From Nitrospirota bacterium (GTDB lineage Bacteria; Nitrospirota; JACRHJ01), in NCBI GenBank assembly GCA_021785055.1, contig JAJYGS010000120.1:1-11732 (forward strand): a stretch of 11,732 nucleotides of DNA, given 5' to 3'. Shown here in pieces: positions 7,029 to 11,732 of the stretch; positions within the stretch are counted from its first letter, which is position 1, and every line of letters begins with the position of its first letter. A program made the position numbers and the translations under genes. The notes under the pieces were generated by a model, which saw only the letters and a program-made list of their open reading frames with translations, was not told the DNA's origin and ran no database searches.

Positions 7029-7211
7029 TCAGATTTCTTCGATCGAGACGACCTCACGGCCCTTGTAGGTTCCGCAGCTCATGCATACGCGGTGGGGCAG
7101 CTTCGGTTCGTGGCACTGCGGACAGAGCGATACGTTCATGGGAGACAGCTTTTTGTGGGTCCTCCTCTTGGCCGTTCTGGCCTTGGAGGTTTTATTAGTC
7201 GGATTTGCCAT
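7029..7211 (-). CDS. rpmF: 50S ribosomal protein bL32
   Basis: bL32 is a small protein of the large ribosomal subunit. The 60-residue sequence starts M-A-N-P-T-N-K-T-S-K and has a basic stretch R-T-A-K-R-R-T-H-K-K. It then carries a zinc ribbon with C30-x2-C33 and C43-x2-C46, the four-cysteine (C+) form, unlike E. coli L32, which lacks it. The ATG at 7211 follows a strong AAAGGAG site. It lies 23 bp after the DUF177 gene and 11 bp before plsX, the conserved yceD-rpmF-plsX order. As a C+ paralogue-type protein it needs zinc; whether the genome also has a zinc-free copy cannot be seen here. Confidence 0.97.
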   Translation of the reverse strand: MANPTNKTSKARTAKRRTHKKLSPMNVSLCPQCHEPKLPHRVCMSCGTYKGREVVSIEEI

Positions 7212-7234
7212 TTATGCTCCTTTATTACAGATTG

Positions 7235-7753
7235 TTACTTCCCCAGAAGGTCTTTTAACCCGGACAGGCCCGGATGCCCTGCCGGAGGCTCACAGGCGCA
7301 CTGCGCGATATTCAGATCCTGGCCGCAATACTGACATATCCCGCGGCAGTCCTCCGAGCAAAGCGGTTTCATGGGAACCTGAAGGAGAATCTGCTCACGG
7401 AGGAATTCCTTTAGGTCTATGATACCGTTTTTATAAAATTCCACGTCGAGGTCGCCGGCGTGAAGCTCCTTCTCATCCTCGCGCGGCAAAGATTCAAGAG
7501 GAGCAAGGTCGAGCTTGAACCCGGTCTCCACATGCGCTTCAAAAGGCTTTCCACACCGGGAACATACAAGCCCGATTTCGGTCTCCATGTTCCCGGCAAG
7601 ATAAACCGTCGTGCCGACTTTCTTAAGCGAAAAAGAAGCCAAGACCTTCGAGGCCGCCTTGACATCCTCGCCAAGCCCCTCGAATACGGCGGCTTCCTCG
7701 GAAAGTTCGACCTTAAGACCCTCAACGGGGATGTCAATGACTTTTATTTCCAT
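7235..7753 (-). CDS. DUF177 (YceD family) protein, predicted 23S rRNA accumulation factor
   Basis: This is the DUF177/COG1399 gene that commonly precedes rpmF; in E. coli and plants family members are linked to 23S rRNA accumulation. From the ATG at 7753 the product has 172 residues. It shows the paired cysteine features of the family: C64-x2-C67 (V-C-S-R-C-G) and a C-terminal cluster C132, C136, C140, C143 (L-C-S-E-D-C-R-G-I-C-Q-Y-C-G), then C152 and C154, likely binding a metal. An in-frame ATG at 7819 adds 22 residues that do not fit the family. The ribosome site before 7753 is modest (GGTAGGG). It is the first gene after the strong promoter at 7869-7897, so it heads the operon, with a leader of about 110 nt. 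Confidence 0.9.
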   Translation of the reverse strand: MEIKVIDIPVEGLKVELSEEAAVFEGLGEDVKAASKVLASFSLKKVGTTVYLAGNMETEIGLVCSRCGKPFEAHVETGFKLDLAPLESLPREDEKELHAGDLDVEFYKNGIIDLKEFLREQILLQVPMKPLCSEDCRGICQYCGQDLNIAQCACEPPAGHPGLSGLKDLLGK

Positions 7754-7801
7754 GACCCTACCCGTAAAAAGGGCGCAAAAAACCGCTAATTCTACCGGGA
7801 C

Positions 7802-7843
7802 GGGGGCTTGAAAAACCACAAAATCCCCCCTCCGCGGAAGCGG
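7802..7843 (-). promoter_or_regulatory. Possible structured 5' leader of the lipid operon
   Basis: Between the predicted transcription start (about 7862) and the DUF177 start at 7753, the minus-strand transcript contains a short hairpin CCGC-TTCC-GCGG (7843-7832). This is followed by a G6 run (7830-7825) that can pair with a C5 run (7806-7802). No U-tract follows the G/C pairing, so it is not a convincing terminator, and I do not recognise a known riboswitch. It may simply be leader structure. Confidence 0.25.
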
Positions 7844-7868
7844 CTTAAGAAGTTAAAAAAGCAGAGAG

Positions 7869-7897
7869 ATTATACAGACGATAGCAAAGATTGTCAA
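7869..7897 (-). promoter_or_regulatory. Consensus sigma70 promoter of the DUF177-rpmF-plsX-fab operon
   Basis: The minus strand holds a perfect TTGACA (7897-7892), a 17-bp spacer and a perfect TATAAT (7874-7869), in an AT-rich gap between the prepilin peptidase stop (7949) and the DUF177 start (7753). Transcription should start near 7862. A full 12 of 12 match at ideal spacing is strong evidence. No FapR-like operator was recognised over it. The genes from DUF177 to fabD would be read from here. Confidence 0.88.
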
Positions 7898-7948
7898 GTA
7901 ATTAATGGCATTGAAAAAACATTTCCACGGCGAACTATATTTGAAATT

Positions 7949-8704
7949 TCAGAAGGTTAGACGGCCATACCATTGGAAAAAAACCGAACCGTAAAAAATA
8001 GCCGACATCGCCCCCACGACCAGAAACGGGCCGAAAGGTATGGGAGTTTTCCTCTTCATCCCCTTGAATATCATCAGCCAGATGCCGACGATTGCGCCAA
8101 GCAAGGAACCGACAAAAATTGTCAGGAGCACGGCCTTCCATCCAAGGAAAGCCCCTATCATAGCAATAAGTTTTATGTCGCCTCCACCCATCCCGCCCCG
8201 GCTGGCGACAGCTATTAAATAGAACGTCCCCCCGCCCAGGGCCATGCCGATAAGGGAGTTTATAAAGCCTGTTTTAAATACGAGCGGCCCCAGGACAAGC
8301 CCCAGGACTATTCCCGGAAGCGTTATTCTGTCCGGTATAATCTGATGTTCCAGGTCTATGAACGTCACGACTATCAAGGCCGAAATAAGCACCATTGCAA
8401 GGATGCCTGCCGGGCTTGGCCCGAAACGGTTCAGCGCCGCAATATAAAAAATGGCGTTTAAAAACTCTATCAGAGGGTATCTTGGCGAAATCCCCGCGCC
8501 GCAATAGGCGCACCTGCCCCTCAGCATAACGTAGCTGACAAGCGGAATGTTGTGCCAAGGCTTTATTTTTATCCCGCAGGACGGGCAGGCGGACGGCGGG
8601 GAAACAACCGATTTTTTCCTCGGAATCCTGTAGATACATACGTTCAGGAAGCTTCCGACTACAAGCCCATACAGGAAGAATTCGACATAGATGAAAATTC
8701 CCAT
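7949..8704 (-). CDS. Type IV prepilin peptidase / N-methyltransferase (PilD/GspO family)
   Basis: This inner-membrane aspartic peptidase cleaves the leader of type IV pilins and type II secretion pseudopilins and methylates the new N-terminus. The 251 residues show the N-terminal domain with G-S-F-L-N-V at 17-22, the zinc pairs C40-x2-C43 and C65-x2-C68, and several hydrophobic membrane segments from about 81 on. Both catalytic aspartates are present: D117 in F-I-D-L-E-H and D176 in G-M-G-G-G-D-I-K-L. The ATG at 8704 directly abuts the upstream gene's TAA and has a GAGGAA site, so the two are co-transcribed. No pilin or secretion gene is nearby, so the substrates are encoded elsewhere. The calls PilD, GspO and OutO/XcpA cannot be told apart. 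Confidence 0.95.
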   Translation of the reverse strand: MGIFIYVEFFLYGLVVGSFLNVCIYRIPRKKSVVSPPSACPSCGIKIKPWHNIPLVSYVMLRGRCAYCGAGISPRYPLIEFLNAIFYIAALNRFGPSPAGILAMVLISALIVVTFIDLEHQIIPDRITLPGIVLGLVLGPLVFKTGFINSLIGMALGGGTFYLIAVASRGGMGGGDIKLIAMIGAFLGWKAVLLTIFVGSLLGAIVGIWLMIFKGMKRKTPIPFGPFLVVGAMSAIFYGSVFFQWYGRLTF

Positions 8705-9031
8705 TTAAGTTTCCTCGTCCCCCGAAGATACCTTATGTACGGCAAGATTTATCTGTGAAATCTCTTCGCGCAGGCCGCTTATTTCCCGGAGAGCATCCAA
8801 CACCTCCGGGTCTCTCATAATGCCGCGGGTTTTCTGCTCCCACAGCAAATAAACGCGCCCTCCAAGCCTGCCGACGGCCTTCTCCTCCCTCGTTTCAAGG
8901 TTCCCCTTGTCGATGAGAAGCCTCGCCACGGCGGCCTCTATCCGCGCCCTCTCGGAGAGCACCTTCGATACCCTCGTAACCTTCTCTACCCCGCCGTCCA
9001 GGCTCTTCTTTACCCGGTCCCAGAGAATCAT
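8705..9031 (-). CDS. Hypothetical coiled-coil protein, 108 aa
   Basis: I do not recognise the family. The product is highly charged, rich in Arg, Lys, Glu and Leu and almost certainly helical, with heptad-like stretches at about 15-60 and 78-100. It contains L-G-G-R-V-Y-L-L-W at about 56-64 and no cysteine or membrane segment. The overall look is like the helical N-terminal part of small coiled-coil zinc-ribbon proteins, but without the ribbon. The ATG at 9031 is preceded by a GAGAGGG site. The stop TAA touches the start of the prepilin peptidase, so the two are translationally adjacent. The gap to recG is 56 bp. It may work with the peptidase or only share its message. Confidence 0.8.
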   Translation of the reverse strand: MILWDRVKKSLDGGVEKVTRVSKVLSERARIEAAVARLLIDKGNLETREEKAVGRLGGRVYLLWEQKTRGIMRDPEVLDALREISGLREEISQINLAVHKVSSGDEET

Positions 9032-9087
9032 GAGTCACCCTCTCTCCAGCCTTCTCCCGTCTGAGAAAAGGGGTGTTAGGAATACTT

Positions 9088-11235
9088 CTAACTTATTTTA
9101 ATAAGATCCAGCCTGTCTTTCCATTTTTCTTTAAGTTCCCGGGAAAGCGCCCGGCCCATATCCGACCGAAGCTCCGGGTCTCTCTCGATTATATCGGAGG
9201 CCTCGGCCCTCGCAGCCTCGATTATTTTGTAGTCCCGGATTATATCTCCGTAGCTTATCTCCGGAAGTCCGGACTGCTTCGTCCCGAAGAACTCGCCAGG
9301 GCCCCGGAGCTTTAAGTCCTCTTCCGCTATCTCGAAGCCGGAGGAGCTCTTAAGCATAGCCTGTAGCCTCGCGCGCGCATTATCCGCCGTCTTCCCCGCC
9401 ATCAGAATGCAATAGGATTGCCGGCCTCCGCGCCCTACCCTGCCGCGGAGCTGATGCAGCTGCGACAGACCGAAACGCTCCGCATGCTCAATGACCATAA
9501 CAGTCGCCTCCGGCACGTCCAGGCCGACTTCTATCACAGTCGTGGACACGAGAAGCCTGGTTTTCCCGGCTCGGAAATCCTCCATGACGGATTCCTTCTC
9601 CTCCGGCTTCATCCTGCCGTGAAGCAGCCCGACGGGATATTCTCCGAATATTTTCGCCAGCTTCTCCGCACCCTCCTTCGCCGCCTTAAGGTCGCTCTTC
9701 TCGGACTCCTCCACTAACGGATATACCACATAACCCAAGGCGCCTGCCTGAAGTTCACCCCTAAGCAATCTGTAAACCTCCGGTCTTCCGGAATCGTCGA
9801 ACAACTTCGTCCGGACGGGCGGCCTGCCGGGCGGCAGGGAATCAATCACCGAGATGTCCAGGTCTCCATATACCGTGAGGGCCAGCGTCCTCGGTATGGG
9901 CGTCGCCGTCATTACCAGGATGTCGGCCCGGATACCCTTGTTTGAAAGTTCAGCCCTCTGCATGACACCGAAACGGTGCTGCTCATCCACAATTACCAGT
10001 CCAAGGCTCCCGAATACCACCCCGTCCTGTATAAGCGAATGCGTCCCGACTGCAAACTGAGCTTCGCCCTCCGCAAGCTCCTTGAGCGCCGTCTCCCTGT
10101 CCTTCTTTTTTACGGAGCCGGTCAGGAGTGTAACCTTGATCACCGACGGGGCGAGATATTTCTTTATGTTCAGGTAATGCTGCTCTGCAAGTATCTCTGT
10201 CGGGGCCATGAGCGCAGCCTGCGCGCCCGCCTCGACCGCCTGGAGCGCGGCCATCAGCGCCACGACCGTCTTGCCGCAGCCGACATCGCCCTGAAGGAGC
10301 CGGTTCATCCTGGCTGGCCGCTCCATGTCCCGGCTTATCTCATGGATAGCCTTCTCCTGCGCCTGCGTCAGCCTGAATGGAAGTCTGCTCCTGAACTCCC
10401 TCCTTAAGCCCCCGTTACCCTTCAACGCTCTGCCGGAAGTTTTGGCGCGGCCTTTTTTCATGGACATAAGCCCAAGCTCCAGGAGCAAAAACTCGTCGAA
10501 TATAAGCCGTTTCTGCGCTCTCGCGGCTTTCGCGTTCAGGAGGTTTATATCCGTCTCCCTTTCGGGGAAATGCGCCTCTTTTACGGCAACCGGCAGCATC
10601 GGGATTTTATATTTTCTCAGCGCCTCCTCAGGCAGGAACTCGCCAAGCCTCGGCGCAAACTCATCCACCACTCCCTTCATAACGGAACGTATCTGCCGGC
10701 AGGTCAAACCGGCGGTAGCCTTGTATATCGGCACCACCCGGCCCGTGTGGATTGTTTCGTCTCCGGATTCGTCTATTATCTCATACTCCGGGTTCTCCAT
10801 AACAGGGCGGTAATGTTTGTACGGGTCCTGCTTTACGAGTCCGTAGAGTATCGCCCTGTCGCCTTCATGGAATACCCTCGACATGTAAGGCTGATTGAAC
10901 CATACCCCGGTGATGGCCCCGGTATCGTCCTTGACGGTAAGCTCGAAGAGCTTCATCCGCCGCCTTTGGGTGGTAATATTTTCCGCGCGGATTACCGTTC
11001 CCGAAACGGTTTCATACGAGCCGAAGGAGACCCTGGCGATTTTCTTGATATTTCCCCGGTCCTCATACCTGTACGGGAAATAATAAAGGGCGTCTTTTAC
11101 GGTCTTCACGCCGAGCTTATGGAAAAGCTCTCCGCGCTTCGGCCCGACGCCCTTTAAATACTGGATGGGTATGGTCAGATCCGGCTCCGCCGGAAGTTTA
11201 TTCATAACGGAACCCGCTTTTGTCGTGAGTTCCAT
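9088..11235 (-). CDS. recG: ATP-dependent DNA helicase RecG
   Basis: RecG is a double-strand DNA translocase that remodels stalled replication forks and Holliday junctions. From the ATG at 11235 it has 715 residues (E. coli 693). An N-terminal wedge/OB domain begins with Y-L-K-G-V-G-P-K-R at 26-34. The helicase core has Walker A G-D-V-G-C-G-K-T at 316-323, D-E-Q-H at 417-420, T-A-T-P-I-P-R-T at 443-450 and the late Q-L-R-G-R-V-G-R-G at 595-603. The C-terminal TRG region includes L-R-G-P-G-E-F-F-G at 643-651. All are intact. The start is uncertain: no good ribosome site precedes 11235, the ATG at 11205 (705 residues) is possible, and a TTG at 11241 also exists. It lies 10 bp downstream of the DUF1858 gene and is probably co-transcribed with it. 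Confidence 0.96.
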   Translation of the reverse strand: MELTTKAGSVMNKLPAEPDLTIPIQYLKGVGPKRGELFHKLGVKTVKDALYYFPYRYEDRGNIKKIARVSFGSYETVSGTVIRAENITTQRRRMKLFELTVKDDTGAITGVWFNQPYMSRVFHEGDRAILYGLVKQDPYKHYRPVMENPEYEIIDESGDETIHTGRVVPIYKATAGLTCRQIRSVMKGVVDEFAPRLGEFLPEEALRKYKIPMLPVAVKEAHFPERETDINLLNAKAARAQKRLIFDEFLLLELGLMSMKKGRAKTSGRALKGNGGLRREFRSRLPFRLTQAQEKAIHEISRDMERPARMNRLLQGDVGCGKTVVALMAALQAVEAGAQAALMAPTEILAEQHYLNIKKYLAPSVIKVTLLTGSVKKKDRETALKELAEGEAQFAVGTHSLIQDGVVFGSLGLVIVDEQHRFGVMQRAELSNKGIRADILVMTATPIPRTLALTVYGDLDISVIDSLPPGRPPVRTKLFDDSGRPEVYRLLRGELQAGALGYVVYPLVEESEKSDLKAAKEGAEKLAKIFGEYPVGLLHGRMKPEEKESVMEDFRAGKTRLLVSTTVIEVGLDVPEATVMVIEHAERFGLSQLHQLRGRVGRGGRQSYCILMAGKTADNARARLQAMLKSSSGFEIAEEDLKLRGPGEFFGTKQSGLPEISYGDIIRDYKIIEAARAEASDIIERDPELRSDMGRALSRELKEKWKDRLDLIKIS

Positions 11236-11245
11236 TGGCAAAGGC

Positions 11246-11440
11246 TTAACCGGCCGCGTTTAAATCCTTCATCAGCGCTTCCACGTCTATCCCGTGGGCG
11301 TTCGCACCCTGCTCTATTGTCTCGAAGACCGCCGCGATGCAGCCCACGCATCCCATGCCGTATTTGTGGAACACCTCGCCCGCGTTCGGGTTTACCGCCA
11401 TCGCCTCCGAAAACGACATATCTTTCGTTACCTTGCTCAT
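11246..11440 (-). CDS. DUF1858 / hybrid-cluster-protein-associated redox disulfide domain protein
   Basis: A 64-residue protein that is essentially a single DUF1858 domain. It has the sequence V-N-P-N-A-G-E-V-F-H-K-Y-G-M-G-C-V-G-C at about 16-34, with the C31-x2-C34 pair that defines the putative redox disulfide. Relatives in anaerobes are found alone or fused to other redox proteins, and the biochemical role is unknown. The ATG at 11440 is supported by a strong AAGGAGG, although at a rather long distance of about 13 bases. An in-frame TTG at 11479 would add 13 unlikely residues. It is divergent from rpmB and precedes recG by 10 bp, an odd partner for a helicase. Translation of recG may depend on it, because recG lacks a clear ribosome site. 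Confidence 0.87.
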   Translation of the reverse strand: MSKVTKDMSFSEAMAVNPNAGEVFHKYGMGCVGCIAAVFETIEQGANAHGIDVEALMKDLNAAG

Positions 11441-11472
11441 TTTCTGCTGCAATCCTCCTTGCAAAAATTTTC

Positions 11473-11501
11473 TTGCCAACGGTATTTTTGAATGCTATCA
11501 T
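11473..11501 (+). promoter_or_regulatory. Predicted sigma70 promoter of rpmB
   Basis: TTGCCA (11473-11478) and TATCAT (11496-11501) are separated by 17 bp, matching 10 of 12 consensus bases. The start near 11508 gives a leader of about 35 nt before the rpmB ATG. It overlaps, face to face, the predicted minus-strand promoter for DUF1858-recG. Confidence 0.6.
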
Positions 11502-11520
11502 ACGTTTTCTTTCGTTGCAA
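11492..11520 (-). promoter_or_regulatory. Possible promoter of DUF1858-recG
   Basis: On the minus strand TTGCAA (11520-11515) and TAGCAT (11497-11492) lie 17 bp apart, matching 8 of 12 consensus bases. This weak candidate sits in the only gap upstream of the DUF1858 gene. Its -10 lies in the same few bases as the -10 of the rpmB promoter on the other strand, so the two promoters would compete. Confidence 0.35.
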
Positions 11521-11542
11521 TATTAAATTTACGGAGGTATAA

Positions 11543-11732
11543 ATGGCCAGGGCATGTTCAATATGCGGCAAGACTCAGCAAACGGGCAATAACGTCAGCC
11601 ACGCGAACAACAAAACAAAAAGGGTATTCAAGGCTAATCTCCAGAGCGTAAGGGTAGCCGACGGCGGCTCCACAAAGAAGGCGCTTGTCTGCACCCGGTG
11701 CATCAGGACGGGCAGGGTTCAGAAGGCGGTAT
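11543..11732 (+). CDS. rpmB: 50S ribosomal protein bL28 (to window edge)
   Basis: bL28 is a small structural protein of the large ribosomal subunit. The 63 visible codons begin M-A-R-A-C-S-I-C-G-K and include S-H-A-N-N-K-T-K-R at 19-27 and C-T-R-C-I-R at 50-55. The pairs C5-x2-C8 and C50-x2-C53 mark the zinc-binding form. The ATG at 11543 follows a GGAGG site with five-base spacing. The protein is at or nearly at full length; the last base in the window is a T and could begin the stop codon. This is the only plus-strand gene. Divergence from a recG-containing operon recalls the rpmB/recG neighbourhood of Firmicutes. Confidence 0.95.
   Translation, partial: MARACSICGKTQQTGNNVSHANNKTKRVFKANLQSVRVADGGSTKKALVCTRCIRTGRVQKAV

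Noticed and set aside
6055..7068. A 337-codon plus-strand open frame opposite plsX.
   Set aside because: It mirrors plsX codons, has no family features and crosses the plsX-rpmF junction.
7916..7948. Weak hairpin (ATTTC/GAAAT) followed by a T-run after the prepilin peptidase, considered as a terminator.
   Set aside because: The stem has only five mostly A-T pairs with a 17-nt loop, too weak to call.
9068..9092. GTTAG/CTAAC inverted repeat at the recG stop followed by CCCCTTTT, considered as a terminator.
   Set aside because: The stem is only five pairs, and the next gene follows closely with its own ribosome site, so read-through is more likely.
11201..11235. GGAAC/GTTCC inverted repeat around the alternative recG start at 11205.
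   Set aside because: Five-base arms over such a short distance are expected by chance and do not decide the start.

Overview
The window is a GC-rich stretch of bacterial chromosome. All genes lie on the minus strand except rpmB at the right edge. Reading in the direction of transcription (right to left), a DUF1858 redox-disulfide gene and recG start divergently from rpmB. They are followed by a short coiled-coil-like gene of unknown function and a type IV prepilin peptidase. A near-perfect sigma70 promoter then begins the classic lipid operon: DUF177 (YceD family), rpmF, plsX, fabH, [acyl-CoA dehydrogenase, etfB, ferredoxin-etfA], fabD and fabG (cut by the left edge). The operon is tightly packed, with ATGA or TGATG overlaps at plsX/fabH, acd/etfB and etfA/fabD. 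A second promoter sits between fabD and fabG.

The most unusual point is the cassette of an acyl-CoA dehydrogenase plus both electron-transfer-flavoprotein subunits, inserted between fabH and fabD in the fatty-acid synthesis operon. The EtfA has an N-terminal domain with two [4Fe-4S] motifs. The EtfB carries the D-G-D-T-A-Q-V-G-P motif typical of clostridial, electron-bifurcating ETFs. The order acd, etfB, ferredoxin-etfA matches the caffeyl-CoA reductase/Etf complex (CarCDE) of acetogens. An ETF-linked reductase in this position could supply a saturating (enoyl-thioester reduction) step or a primer for lipid synthesis, but this is inference.

Two non-coding insertions lie in the spacers around acd-etfB. 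One is a 69-bp palindromic element just upstream of acd. The other is a 165-bp segment bounded by 10-bp inverted repeats, and it separates a strong Shine-Dalgarno sequence from the etfA start codon. Both look like small interspersed or MITE-like elements.

The organism is probably an anaerobic bacterium with a type IV pilus or type II secretion system, from a poorly sampled lineage. Anaerobiosis is suggested by the ferredoxin-EtfA and the DUF1858 protein; L32 and L28 are of the four-cysteine, zinc-binding type. The arrangement combines the Firmicutes-like rpmB/recG/plsX-fab neighbourhood with the proteobacterial yceD-rpmF-plsX-fabH-fabD-fabG order. I cannot assign a phylum from sequence alone. 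No tRNA, rRNA, CRISPR or transposase gene is visible, and no gene-free stretch exceeds 300 bases.
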